Positions 1 through 7,039 of a stretch of DNA of 17,096 nucleotides are shown here, in pieces. The notes under the pieces were generated by a model that saw only the letters and a program-made list of their open reading frames with translations, was not told the origin of the DNA and did not search any database. A program made the translations under genes and the position numbers. The first letter of the stretch is position 1, and each line of letters opens with the position of its first letter. Source of the stretch: DASZQY01 sp036511595 (lineage in GTDB: Bacteria > Pseudomonadota > Alphaproteobacteria > Rhizobiales > Kaistiaceae); the NCBI GenBank assembly GCA_036511595.1, contig DATCBY010000001.1, positions 1 to 17,096 of the forward strand. Reading direction: 5' to 3'.

Positions 1-527
1 AGCTCAACACCTCGGGCGTCATTCCGCCGATCTTCGCGTCGTCGCTGCTGCTGCTGCCGGTAACGGCTGCCAACTTCATGTCGGGATCGGGCCCGGGCTG
101 GCTGCAGATGATAACGGCGCTGCTCGGCCGTGGTCAGCCGCTCTACCTGCTGCTCTACGCCGGGCTGATCATCTTCTTTGCGTTCTTTTACACCGCCGTC
201 GTCTTCAGCCCGAGCGACACCGCGGACAATCTGAAGAAGCATGGCGGTTTCGTTCCCGGCATCCGGCCCGGCAAGAACACCGCCGATTACATTGACTACG
301 TACTGACCCGCATCACGGTGCTCGGCGCGATCTATCTGGTGCTAGTCTGTCTGCTGCCGCAGGTGCTTATCGATTACACCGGCGTTCCGTTCGCCTTCGG
401 CGGCACTTCGCTGCTGATCGTGGTGAGCGTGACCCTCGATACAGTGGCGCAGGTGCAGGGCCATCTTCTCGCGCATCAGTATGAGGGGCTGGTCAAGAAG
501 TCGAAGCTGCGGGGGAAGACGCGATGA
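1..527 (+). CDS. secY: Protein translocase subunit SecY, C-terminal part (5' end outside window)
   Basis: SecY is the channel-forming subunit of the SecYEG translocon in the inner membrane. Only the last 174 codons are present. The reading frame is open from base 3 and begins with the family-typical stretch LNTSGVIPPIFASS, upstream of the first internal ATG at 78. Visible features are three hydrophobic membrane segments near the C-terminus (around LLYAGLIIFFAFFYTAVVF, YLVLVCLLPQVLI and TSLLIVVSVTLDTVAQV), the cytosolic loop with KHGGFVPGIRPGKNT, which is conserved in SecY, and a short basic tail (KKSKLRGKTR). The stop codon overlaps the start of adk by four bases (ATGA, 524-527), so the two genes are probably translationally coupled. 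This is the usual end of the spc ribosomal-protein operon in alphaproteobacteria. Confidence 0.97.
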   Translation, partial: LNTSGVIPPIFASSLLLLPVTAANFMSGSGPGWLQMITALLGRGQPLYLLLYAGLIIFFAFFYTAVVFSPSDTADNLKKHGGFVPGIRPGKNTADYIDYVLTRITVLGAIYLVLVCLLPQVLIDYTGVPFAFGGTSLLIVVSVTLDTVAQVQGHLLAHQYEGLVKKSKLRGKTR

Positions 528-1129
528 GGCTCGTCCTGCTCGGGCCGCCCGGCGCGGGCAAGGGCACTCAGGCGGAACGTCTGGTCAAGACGCATGGCAT
601 TGTCCAGCTATCGACCGGCGACATGCTGCGCGCGGCGACTGCCGCCGGCACGGACGTAGGCAAGCGGGCCAAGGCGATCATGGATCGCGGCGATCTAGTT
701 CCCGACGAGGTGATGGTGGACATCATAGCGGAGCGCATCGGCCGTCCTGACGCAGGCAAGGGTTTCATCCTCGACGGGTTCCCGCGGACGGTGCCGCAGG
801 CGGAGGCGCTGGACCGGCTGCTTGAGAGGCATGGCCTTCGCCTCGACCGGGTGGTTGAGATCGCGGTCGACGAGGCCATGCTCAAGGATCGCATCGAGAA
901 CCGCGCCCGGCTGAGCGGCGGGGCGCGGGCCGACGACACGGCCGCGACCCTTCACAACCGGATTACGGTGTATCGGACGCAGACGACGCCAGTGGCCGAC
1001 TATTACCGGCGGAAAGGCGCGCTTTCGACGGTTAGCGGCATGGGGACGATGGACGAGGTTTCTGCCGCGATCGGAGCGGTCTTGATGGCTGCAAGAACCG
1101 CACCGCAGGGGTCAGAAACTAAGGGTTAA
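524..1129 (+). CDS. adk: Adenylate kinase, short form
   Basis: This enzyme catalyses ATP + AMP <-> 2 ADP in the cytoplasm and sets the adenylate balance. The 201-residue product starts with the P-loop GPPGAGKGTQ (about residues 7-16). It continues with the AMP-binding region LSTGDMLRAA, then DGFPRT and the RARLSGGARADD segment, and ends with the helix around YRTQTTPVADYYRRKG. The LID region between the two arginine-rich motifs is very short. The roughly 30-residue insert of the E. coli (214 aa) or Gram-positive enzyme, and its zinc-binding cysteines, are absent, as is normal for many alphaproteobacteria. The start at 524 overlaps the secY stop. No convincing terminator follows; the next gene has its own promoter. 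Confidence 0.97.
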   Translation: MRLVLLGPPGAGKGTQAERLVKTHGIVQLSTGDMLRAATAAGTDVGKRAKAIMDRGDLVPDEVMVDIIAERIGRPDAGKGFILDGFPRTVPQAEALDRLLERHGLRLDRVVEIAVDEAMLKDRIENRARLSGGARADDTAATLHNRITVYRTQTTPVADYYRRKGALSTVSGMGTMDEVSAAIGAVLMAARTAPQGSETKG

Positions 1130-1146
1130 GAAGGGCGCCCGGCCCA

Positions 1147-1174
1147 TTGACGGGGCGGGCCCAAATCGCTATCT
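1147..1174 (+). promoter_or_regulatory. Candidate housekeeping promoter of the rpsM-rpsK-rpoA-rplQ operon
   Basis: TTGAC at 1147-1151 is followed by exactly 17 bases and then CTATCT at 1169-1174. The alphaproteobacterial sigma-70-type consensus is CTTGAC-N17-CTATAT, so the -35 core matches fully and the -10 in five of six positions. It sits in the 173-base gap between adk and rpsM, which would give a start near 1181 and a leader of about 120 nt. Promoter function is inferred from the sequence match and position. Confidence 0.7.
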
Positions 1175-1197
1175 ACCGGCCACGATTCTGTGAATTA

Positions 1198-1246
1198 CAG
1201 ACTTGCGGTACCGGTGGCCGGAAAGGGTAACCGGGGCCGTAGTCTG
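1198..1246 (+). promoter_or_regulatory. Structured 5' leader hairpin upstream of rpsM
   Basis: CAGACT (1198-1203) pairs perfectly with AGTCTG (1241-1246). After one bulged U (1204), the arm 1205-1214 (GCGGTACCGG) pairs with 1231-1240 (CCGGGGCCGT), with one A-G mismatch and two G-U pairs. The loop is 16 bases (1215-1230). No U-run follows, so it is not an intrinsic terminator. It lies between the predicted promoter and the rpsM ribosome-binding site and is a candidate for ribosomal-protein feedback or transcript stabilisation. I know of no named RNA family that it fits. The structure was folded by eye. Confidence 0.5.
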
Positions 1247-1302
1247 CGTTTCTGGCTGGTGGCTCCGGCTGTTGAGACAAGAGATCAGGTGGAGAGACAG
1301 GC

Positions 1303-1671
1303 TTGGCCCGCATCGCAGGCGTAAATATCCCGACCAACAAGCGCGTGGTCGTTGCTCTCCAGTATATCCACGGCATTGGTCCGACCGCTGCCAGGAAGAT
1401 CGTCGAAACGGTCAAGATTCCGGCCGAGCGGCGCACCAACCAACTGACTGACGCGGAAGTCGCGCAGATCCGCGAAGTCATCGACCGCGACTACATGGTT
1501 GAGGGCGATCTGCGTCGAGAGGTGGCCATCAACATCAAGCGGCTAATGGACCTGGGTTGCTATCGCGGCCTGCGGCATCGCCGCGGATTGCCGGTGCATG
1601 GCCAGCGCACGCACACCAATGCGCGCACACGCAAGGGGCCGGCGCGGGCGATCGCCGGCAAGAAGAAGTAA
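1303..1671 (+). CDS. rpsM: 30S ribosomal protein S13
   Basis: S13 is a small-subunit head protein that contacts the 50S subunit and the P-site tRNA. The 122-residue product begins ARIAGVNIPTNKRVVVAL and ends with the basic GQRTHTNARTRKGPARAIAGKKK tail, both canonical, and has full family length. The start codon is TTG at 1303-1305: conservation puts the initiator exactly here, and GTGGAG (1289-1294) lies eight bases upstream as ribosome-binding site. It is the first gene of the four-gene operon with rpsK, rpoA and rplQ. As usual in alphaproteobacteria, rpsD (S4) is not in the operon, so the E. coli S4-mediated control of this transcript need not apply. Confidence 0.97.
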   Translation: MARIAGVNIPTNKRVVVALQYIHGIGPTAARKIVETVKIPAERRTNQLTDAEVAQIREVIDRDYMVEGDLRREVAINIKRLMDLGCYRGLRHRRGLPVHGQRTHTNARTRKGPARAIAGKKK

Positions 1672-1684
1672 GGCGTCGAGGAGC

Positions 1685-1709
1685 GCGCGGGCGTCTCGGA
1701 CGCTTGCGC
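1685..1709 (+). other. Intercistronic hairpin between rpsM and rpsK
   Basis: Bases 1685-1695 (GCGCGGGCGTC) pair with 1699-1709 (GACGCTTGCGC) over 11 positions, including two G-U pairs, with a three-base loop (TCG). There is no U-run after it, so it is not a standard terminator. It occupies most of the 64-base gap before rpsK. Function unknown. Confidence 0.45.
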
Positions 1710-1735
1710 CAGGGCGAAGGCTCGAAAGGTTCTGA

Positions 1736-2125
1736 ATGGGTAAGGATGCAACACGCGTACGCCGCCGCGAGCGCAAGAACATCACCTCCGGCGTGGCGCA
1801 CGTCAATTCCAGTTTCAACAACACCATGATCACCATCACTGACGCCCAGGGGAACACGATCTCGTGGTCTTCAGCCGGGCTGATGGGCTTCAAGGGCTCG
1901 CGCAAGTCGACGCCTTATGCGGCACAGATGGCTGCGGAAGACGCCGGCAAGAAGGCGACCGAGCACGGCATGAAGACCCTCGAGGTCGAGGTATCCGGCC
2001 CGGGATCCGGCCGCGAGTCGGCGCTGCGCGCGCTGCAGTCGGCGGGGTTTACCATCACGTCCATCCGCGACGTCACGCCGATCGCGCACAACGGCTGCCG
2101 GCCGCGGAAGCGCCGCCGGGTTTAG
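1736..2125 (+). CDS. rpsK: 30S ribosomal protein S11
   Basis: S11 sits on the platform of the small subunit near the E site and the anti-Shine-Dalgarno helix. The 129-residue protein has the family hallmarks NSSFNNTMITITDAQGN near the N-terminus, GFKGSRKSTPYAAQ in the middle, and the C-terminal GPGSGRESALRAL and IAHNGCRPRKRRRV segments. Length is typical. The ATG at 1736 is preceded by GAAAGG (1724-1729) as ribosome-binding site. It lies 64 bases after rpsM and 101 bases before rpoA, in one operon. Confidence 0.97.
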   Translation: MGKDATRVRRRERKNITSGVAHVNSSFNNTMITITDAQGNTISWSSAGLMGFKGSRKSTPYAAQMAAEDAGKKATEHGMKTLEVEVSGPGSGRESALRALQSAGFTITSIRDVTPIAHNGCRPRKRRRV

Positions 2126-2154
2126 CGGCGCATCCATTTTCGTTCGCGTTTCCC

Positions 2155-2180
2155 GCGGCCAGCCTTCGAGGCCTGGCCGC
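2155..2180 (+). other. Intercistronic hairpin between rpsK and rpoA
   Basis: GCGGCCAG (2155-2162) pairs perfectly with CTGGCCGC (2173-2180). The stem can extend inward as CCT/AGG around a TCG loop with one bulged C (2172). No U-run follows, so readthrough into rpoA is expected. It could act as an attenuator, a processing site or a stability element in the 101-base gap. Confidence 0.45.
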
Positions 2181-2226
2181 CGTGCCGCAGGCCACCAGCG
2201 GCGACCACTTTCGAAAGGACAGGCTC

Positions 2227-3246
2227 ATGACCATCCAGAAAAACTGGCAAGAGCTGATCAAGCCCAACAAGCTTGAAATCTCCCCCGGCAGCGATGCCAA
2301 GCGTTTTGCCACCGTCGTTGCCGAGCCGCTCGAGCGCGGCTTCGGCATGACGCTGGGCAATGCGCTGCGCCGTATTCTTCTATCGTCGCTGCAAGGCGCC
2401 GCGGTCAAGGCGGTGCAGATCGACGGTGTGCTGCACGAATTCTCGTCGATTGCCGGCGTGCGCGAGGATGTCACCGACATCGTCCTCAATATCAAGGAAA
2501 TCGCGCTCAGGATGCACGGTGAAGGCCCGAAGCGCATGGTGGTGCGCAAGCAGGGACCAGGCGTCGTCACCGCCGGCGACATCCAGACGGTGTCCGACAT
2601 CGAGATTCTGAACCCGGGCCTGGTGCTGTGCACACTGGACGATGGCGCCGAGATCCGCATGGAGTTCACCGTCGATACCGGCAAGGGTTACGTCACCGCC
2701 GACCGCAACCGGCCGGAAGATGCGCCGATCGGTCTGATCCCGGTCGACAGCCTGTACTCGCCGGTCAAGAAGGTTTCCTACCGCGTCGAGAACACCCGCG
2801 AAGGCCAGGTGCTCGATTTCGACAAACTGACGCTTTCGGTGGAGACCGATGGTTCGATCCGCGCCGAGGACGCCGTCGCTTACGCGGCGCGCATCCTGCA
2901 GGACCAGCTTTCGGTGTTCGTCAATTTCGAGGAGCCGGCGAAGGTCACTGCAGAAATTGCCATCCCTGAACTCGCCTTCAATCCGGCGTTGCTCAAGAAG
3001 GTCGACGAGCTGGAGCTTTCGGTGCGTTCGGCAAACTGCCTGAAGAACGACAACATCGTTTACATCGGCGACCTCATCCAGAAGACCGAAGCGGAGATGC
3101 TGCGCACCCCGAACTTCGGCCGCAAGTCGCTCAACGAAATCAAGGAAGTCCTTGCCCAGATGGGTCTCCACCTCGGCATGGAAGTCGCCAACTGGCCGCC
3201 CGAAAACATCGACGAACTGGCCAAGCGGTACGAAGACCACTATTAG
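2227..3246 (+). CDS. rpoA: DNA-directed RNA polymerase subunit alpha
   Basis: The alpha subunit dimerises to scaffold RNA polymerase assembly, and its C-terminal domain contacts UP elements and activators. The 339-residue product starts MTIQKNWQELIKPNKLEI. The N-terminal domain (about 1-235) carries the conserved GFGMTLGNALRRILLSSL dimer-interface segment. A linker then leads to the C-terminal domain (about 255-339) with VRSANCLKNDNIVYIGDL, the DNA-contacting region, and TPNFGRKSLNEIKE. The open frame extends further upstream, to 1864, but the conserved N-terminus and GAAAGGA (2213-2219) fix the start at 2227. It is followed 36 bases later by rplQ. Confidence 0.97.
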   Translation: MTIQKNWQELIKPNKLEISPGSDAKRFATVVAEPLERGFGMTLGNALRRILLSSLQGAAVKAVQIDGVLHEFSSIAGVREDVTDIVLNIKEIALRMHGEGPKRMVVRKQGPGVVTAGDIQTVSDIEILNPGLVLCTLDDGAEIRMEFTVDTGKGYVTADRNRPEDAPIGLIPVDSLYSPVKKVSYRVENTREGQVLDFDKLTLSVETDGSIRAEDAVAYAARILQDQLSVFVNFEEPAKVTAEIAIPELAFNPALLKKVDELELSVRSANCLKNDNIVYIGDLIQKTEAEMLRTPNFGRKSLNEIKEVLAQMGLHLGMEVANWPPENIDELAKRYEDHY

Positions 3247-3248
3247 TA

Positions 3249-3261
3249 CCGCGCCTCGCGG
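3249..3261 (+). other. Short hairpin between rpoA and rplQ
   Basis: CCGCG (3249-3253) pairs with CGCGG (3257-3261) around a CCT loop, directly after the rpoA stop. It is small and could be chance in GC-rich DNA. It is listed because the other two junctions of this operon also carry hairpins. Confidence 0.3.
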
Positions 3262-3282
3262 CCGAGAACTCAGGAAACTGCC

Positions 3283-3726
3283 ATGCGCCACGCCAAGACC
3301 GGCCGTCGTTTCAGTCGCACCGTCAGCCACCGGAAGTCGATGTTCGCCAACCTGGCGTCCTCGCTTATCCTGCATGAGCAGATCGTGACGACGCTGCCGA
3401 AAGCGAAGGACCTGCGGCCGATCGTCGAGAAGCTGGTAACCCTCGCCAAGCGTGGTGACCTGCACGCGCGCCGGCTGGCGATCTCGCAGATTCGCGACCT
3501 CGGCTCGGTGAAGAAGCTCTTCGAGACGATCGGGCCGCGCTACAAGGCGCGCGCCGGCGGCTATACGCGCGTGCTCAAGGCCGGCTTTCGCCACGGCGAC
3601 AATGCCTCGGTGGCGGTGATCGAGTTCGTTGACCGGGACGTCGACGCGAAGGGTGCCAAGGATCGCGCCCGGCATGCCGACGAGGTCGCCGCGCGCGGCG
3701 GCGTCGAGGCAGAAGCCAACGCCTAG
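3283..3726 (+). CDS. rplQ: 50S ribosomal protein L17
   Basis: L17 lies near the exit of the peptide tunnel on the large subunit. The 147-residue protein opens with the canonical MRHAKTGRRFSRTVSHRKSM and contains SLILHEQIVTTLPKAKDLRP and GGYTRVLKAGFRHGDNA. Compared with the shorter E. coli form (about 127 aa), it has an extended charged, alanine-rich C-terminal tail (after about residue 118), as is common in alphaproteobacteria. The ATG at 3283 has CAGGA at 3271-3275 upstream. It is the last gene of the operon; an intrinsic terminator follows after 24 bases. Confidence 0.97.
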   Translation: MRHAKTGRRFSRTVSHRKSMFANLASSLILHEQIVTTLPKAKDLRPIVEKLVTLAKRGDLHARRLAISQIRDLGSVKKLFETIGPRYKARAGGYTRVLKAGFRHGDNASVAVIEFVDRDVDAKGAKDRARHADEVAARGGVEAEANA

Positions 3727-3750
3727 GCTTTCTCGGTGCGAGGGAATGCG

Positions 3751-3774
3751 AAGGCGGCTCCGGCCGCCTTTTTT
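3751..3774 (+). terminator. Intrinsic terminator of the rpsM-rplQ operon
   Basis: AAGGCGGC (3751-3758) pairs perfectly with GCCGCCTT (3763-3770) around a four-base TCCG loop, and the stem runs into six T (3769-3774). This is a textbook factor-independent terminator, 24 bases after the rplQ stop. Confidence 0.92.
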
Positions 3775-3794
3775 GTTGCCCTCAATTTCCGGGA

Positions 3795-3823
3795 CTTGTC
3801 GATGTCACGCCGCCGCCGCATTT
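3795..3823 (+). promoter_or_regulatory. Weak candidate heat-shock-type promoter of the HtrA-like gene
   Basis: CTTGTC (3795-3800) is followed by 15 bases and CCGCATTT (3816-3823). This resembles the heat-shock sigma-32/RpoH pattern CTTGAA-N13-17-CCCCATNT, with two mismatches in the -35 and one in the -10. It lies after the terminator and about 50 bases before the chosen start of the protease gene, where a promoter is needed. Assignment to RpoH is an inference from this partial match and the protease role. Confidence 0.3.
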
Positions 3824-3873
3824 GGTGTAGCATTTCTGCGGTTCCGGTTAAGTCGTCTTTCCTGGGGTGCTCG

Positions 3874-5262
3874 ATGCTAGGTCGGATTTGCGCGGGACTG
3901 TGTCTGGTTGGGTTTCTCACCAATGCGGCCTCGGCGGTCGACCGGCAGGCGCCCAACGGCTCCGTGCAGATGCAGCTATCGTTCGCGCCGATCGTGAAGC
4001 GAGTGGCTCCGGCGGTCGTCAATGTCTACGCCACGCGGATGATCCGGCAGTCGGTGTCGCCGCTGTTCTCGGACCCGTTCTTCCGCCAGCTCTTCGGCGG
4101 TTCGGCCAGTCAAAGACGGGAAAGCTCGCTGGGATCGGGTGTAATCATCAATTCGTCGGGCCTCGTAGTCACCAACTTCCACGTCATCGCCCAGGCCGAC
4201 GAGGTGAAGGTTGCGCTCGCCGACAAGCATGAATACCCGGCGGATATCATCCTCAAGGATGAACGCTCCGATCTCGCGGTGTTGCAGATCAAAGGTGCGC
4301 CGGGCGACCTGCCGACGCTGCAGTTTGCCGATTCCGACAGCGTCCAGGTCGGCGATCTGGTGCTGGCCATCGGTGATCCCTTCGGCGTCGGTCAGACCGT
4401 GACGAGCGGCATTGTCTCCGCCTTCGCCCGCCTGCCCGGCGGTCCCTCGCAAGACCAATATTTTATCCAGACCGACGCGGCCATCAATCCCGGGAACTCC
4501 GGCGGTGCGCTTGTCGACATGAACGGGAACCTCATCGGCATCAATTCGACTATCGTGTCGCCCGTCGGCGCCTCCAACGGCATCGGCTTCGCGATTCCCT
4601 CGAACCTCGTCCGCGCCGTCACCGCTCAGGCGGCGACTGGCGCGGTCCCCAGGCGGCCGTGGCTCGGCGCCGACCTTCAGTCCATAACCCCGCAGATCGC
4701 CGCCACCCTTGCCGGCAATCCGGCCAGCGGGGTGATCGTGGTATCGGTAGGCGAGGGCGGGCCGGGCGCGGCGGCCGGACTGAAGAGCGATGACGTGATC
4801 CAGTCGATCGACGGCGACGACGTCGACGACTCAGGCGCGTTGAACTATCGGCTGGCGACCAAGGCCGTCGGCGGCACAGCGAAGCTCGGCATCCTGCGAG
4901 ACGGCAAGCGCTATACGGCGACGATGCAATTACAGGCGGCGCCCGAAGTGCCACCGCGCGACGAGCGCACTGTCACCGGCGACTCGCCGATGGCCGGTCT
5001 CACTGTGTTGAACCTTTCTCCCGCGGTGGCGGACGAACTATCCTATCCCGGACCCGCGGCCGGGGTGATCGTCAGCGCGGTCGCCGATGGCTCGCATGCC
5101 TCGGATCTGGGTTTTGCGGCCGGCGACCTCATCGTCGCCGTGAATGGCACGGCGATCGATTCCACGCAGCGGCTGGTCGACGTCGCCAGCCATGCGGGAC
5201 ATTCGTGGGACCTAACGTTGAAGCGCAACGGGCAGACGATCCGCCAGCGCCTCTCCGGATAG
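3874..5262 (+). CDS. HtrA/Do-family periplasmic serine protease with two PDZ domains
   Basis: A DegP/DegQ-type protease that degrades or holds misfolded envelope proteins. The 462-residue product (from 3874) has an N-terminal signal-like hydrophobic stretch (ICAGLCLVGFLTNAASA, cleavage probably after ASA near residue 21). A trypsin-like domain follows with catalytic His103 (TNFHVI), Asp133 (ERSDLAVL) and Ser209 (NPGNSGGAL). PDZ domains lie at about 262-355 and 372-460, so the triad is complete. The frame is open back to 3736, but that would place the operon terminator inside the gene and bury the signal peptide; MSRRRR at 3793 is a possible alternative start. The gap to rarA is eight bases, suggesting cotranscription. 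DegP, DegQ and DegS-like names cannot be separated from sequence alone. Confidence 0.92.
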   Translation: MLGRICAGLCLVGFLTNAASAVDRQAPNGSVQMQLSFAPIVKRVAPAVVNVYATRMIRQSVSPLFSDPFFRQLFGGSASQRRESSLGSGVIINSSGLVVTNFHVIAQADEVKVALADKHEYPADIILKDERSDLAVLQIKGAPGDLPTLQFADSDSVQVGDLVLAIGDPFGVGQTVTSGIVSAFARLPGGPSQDQYFIQTDAAINPGNSGGALVDMNGNLIGINSTIVSPVGASNGIGFAIPSNLVRAVTAQAATGAVPRRPWLGADLQSITPQIAATLAGNPASGVIVVSVGEGGPGAAAGLKSDDVIQSIDGDDVDDSGALNYRLATKAVGGTAKLGILRDGKRYTATMQLQAAPEVPPRDERTVTGDSPMAGLTVLNLSPAVADELSYPGPAAGVIVSAVADGSHASDLGFAAGDLIVAVNGTAIDSTQRLVDVASHAGHSWDLTLKRNGQTIRQRLSG

Positions 5263-5270
5263 GGGCGCCG

Positions 5271-6581
5271 ATGGCGTCGCTCTTCGAGGCGGCCGGGCTT
5301 GAAAAGGCGGCGCCACGGCCGCTAGCGGACCGGCTGCGTCCGGAGAGACTGGAAGACGTCGTTGGGCAGGAGCACCTGCTGGGGCCGGACGGTGTCATCA
5401 CTCGCATGCTCGCCGCGGGTTCGCTCGGCTCGCTGATTTTCTGGGGGCCACCGGGGACGGGCAAGACGACGGTTGCCCGGTTGCTGGCGCGGGAGACCGA
5501 CCTGCATTTCGAACAGACTTCGGCGGTGTTTTCCGGCGTGGCGGACCTGAAGAAGGTCTTCGAGACCGCCCGCGGCCGTCGCCAGACGGGGCAGGGGACG
5601 CTTCTCTTCGTCGACGAAATCCACCGCTTCAACCGGGCGCAGCTCGATTCCTTCCTGCCGGTCATGGAGGACGGCACGGTGACGCTGGTCGGCGCCACTA
5701 CGGAAAATCCGTCGTTTGAACTGAACGCCGCGCTTCTCTCACGCGCCCGCGTCCTCGTCTTCAAACCGCTCGACGAGGCGGCCTTGGCCAAATTGCTGAT
5801 GCGCGCCGAGGAGATCGAGGTTCGTCCGTTGCCGCTCGACGCCGAGGCGCGGGAAATGCTCGTCGCCATGTCCGACGCCGACGGTCGTGCCGCGTTGACG
5901 CTTGCCGAGGAAGTGTGGCGGGCGGCACGGGAAGGCGAGGTCTTCGGCCCAGGGCAGTTGCAGACCATCGTGCAGCGGCGGGCGCCGCTCTACGACAAGA
6001 GCCAGGACGGCCACTACAATCTTATATCGGCGCTGCATAAATCGGTACGCGGGTCCGACCCGGATGCGGCGCTCTACTATCTGGCGCGCATGCTCGATGC
6101 CGGCGAGCAGCCGCTTTACATCGGTCGCCGGCTGGTGCGCATGGCTATGGAAGACATCGGCCTTGCCGATCCGCAGGCGCTGGTGGTGGCGCTTGCCGCC
6201 AAGGATGCGTTCGACTACCTCGGCACGCCCGAGGGCGAACTGGCGCTGGCTGAGGCGACCGTTTATCTGGCCACCGCGCCGAAATCGATCGCCGTGTATG
6301 CGGCCTTCGGCGCGGCGACGCGTGCAGCCAAGGAGCACGGCTCGCTGGCGCCGCCCAAGATCATTCTCAATGCTCCGACCAAGCTTATGAAAGGCGAGGG
6401 CTACGGCGCCGGGTACCGCTATGACCCTGACGAGCCAGAGTCCTTCTCGGGCCAGAATTATTTCCCCGATGCCCTGGGCCGTCTGACCTTCTACGACCCG
6501 CCGGAGCGCGGCTTCGAACGAGAAATCAGGAAGCGTCTGGACTACTGGGCGAAGCTGAGGAAGGACAGGGGCGGGGGATGA
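5271..6581 (+). CDS. rarA: Replication-associated recombination protein A (AAA+ ATPase, MgsA/RarA)
   Basis: RarA/MgsA (Mgs1/WRNIP1 family) is a clamp-loader-like ATPase that acts at stalled replication forks. The 436-residue protein starts MASLFEAAGLEKAAPRPLAD. It has Walker A GPPGTGKTT (59-67), Walker B LLFVDEIHRF (111-120), sensor 1 GATTENPSFE (141-150) and the arginine-finger segment LLSRARVLVF. The tetramerisation and C-terminal half follows, with RRLVRMAMEDIGLADPQA and KLMKGEGYGAGYRYDPDE, hallmark sequences of the family. Start 5271 is chosen because the conserved N-terminus begins there; the frame stays open to 5205 without conserved sequence. The stop overlaps the next start (ATGA, 6578-6581). 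Confidence 0.95.
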   Translation: MASLFEAAGLEKAAPRPLADRLRPERLEDVVGQEHLLGPDGVITRMLAAGSLGSLIFWGPPGTGKTTVARLLARETDLHFEQTSAVFSGVADLKKVFETARGRRQTGQGTLLFVDEIHRFNRAQLDSFLPVMEDGTVTLVGATTENPSFELNAALLSRARVLVFKPLDEAALAKLLMRAEEIEVRPLPLDAEAREMLVAMSDADGRAALTLAEEVWRAAREGEVFGPGQLQTIVQRRAPLYDKSQDGHYNLISALHKSVRGSDPDAALYYLARMLDAGEQPLYIGRRLVRMAMEDIGLADPQALVVALAAKDAFDYLGTPEGELALAEATVYLATAPKSIAVYAAFGAATRAAKEHGSLAPPKIILNAPTKLMKGEGYGAGYRYDPDEPESFSGQNYFPDALGRLTFYDPPERGFEREIRKRLDYWAKLRKDRGGG

Positions 6582-7039
6582 TCCTCTTCGCCTATGGCTC
6601 CAACACCAATCCGGGGCTGATGGCGCAACGCTGTCCGGACGCGCGCACTATCGGCCCGGCGCGGTTGATGGAATACCGCCTCTACTTCCCGCGTTTCTCG
6701 CGGACGCGCCACTCGGCCACTGCCGGCATCGAGCCGAGTCCCGGGCACGCGGTGTGGGGCGTGCTGTTCGACCTGCCGCCGGCCGACGTGCCGGTGCTCA
6801 ACTATCACGAAGGCTATAACCCGCAGGCGCCGGCGCACAACGAGCGCATCCTGCGCGAGGTGACAGTGCTGCGCATGGGTGGTTCGGAGCCGGTAAATGC
6901 GATGGCATATTTCACGGTTCCCGACGGCACCGCGGCGCTGCCCTCGGCCGAGTACCTTCAGTCGATCATCGACGGCGCCGAGCATCACGGTCTACCCAAG
7001 GCGTGGATCGCGGCGCTACTGCGCGTCCGGACGCGTTAG
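6578..7039 (+). CDS. Gamma-glutamylcyclotransferase-like (GGCT/AIG2 family) protein, copy 1
   Basis: A small cytoplasmic protein of the GGCT/AIG2-like fold; members release 5-oxoproline from gamma-glutamyl amines or peptides. The 153-residue protein has the substrate-loop motif FAYGSN (residues 4-9) and the expected catalytic glutamate, E78, in NYHEGY. FPR (37-39) and VWGVLF (59-64) fit the beta-barrel core. It overlaps rarA by four bases (ATGA), so it is probably translated from the rarA transcript. The product of the gene at 7150 aligns with it without gaps over the first 80 residues. The true substrate cannot be read from the sequence. Confidence 0.85.
   Translation: MILFAYGSNTNPGLMAQRCPDARTIGPARLMEYRLYFPRFSRTRHSATAGIEPSPGHAVWGVLFDLPPADVPVLNYHEGYNPQAPAHNERILREVTVLRMGGSEPVNAMAYFTVPDGTAALPSAEYLQSIIDGAEHHGLPKAWIAALLRVRTR

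Noticed and set aside
1134..1161. GC-rich inverted sequence after adk as a possible terminator
   Set aside because: The stem (GGCCC/GGGCC) has no U-run and overlaps the -35 region of the rpsM promoter; it is more simply GC-rich promoter DNA.
1864..2226. N-terminal extension of the rpoA frame
   Set aside because: It overlaps rpsK in another frame and is not conserved; the canonical RpoA start with its ribosome-binding site is at 2227.
2380..3675. A 431-codon open frame on the - strand opposite rpoA and rplQ
   Set aside because: It is antisense to two conserved genes, has no recognisable domain, and spans the rpoA-rplQ gap. It is explained by codon bias.
5129..5968. A 279-codon - strand open frame opposite the start of rarA
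   Set aside because: Serine/arginine-rich antisense shadow of rarA and the protease 3' end, with no domain and no ribosome-binding site.
7022..7035. 14-bp palindrome CGCGTCCGGACGCG at the end of GGCT-like copy 1
   Set aside because: About one such palindrome is expected by chance in a GC-rich window of this size, and it lies inside coding sequence up to the stop codon.
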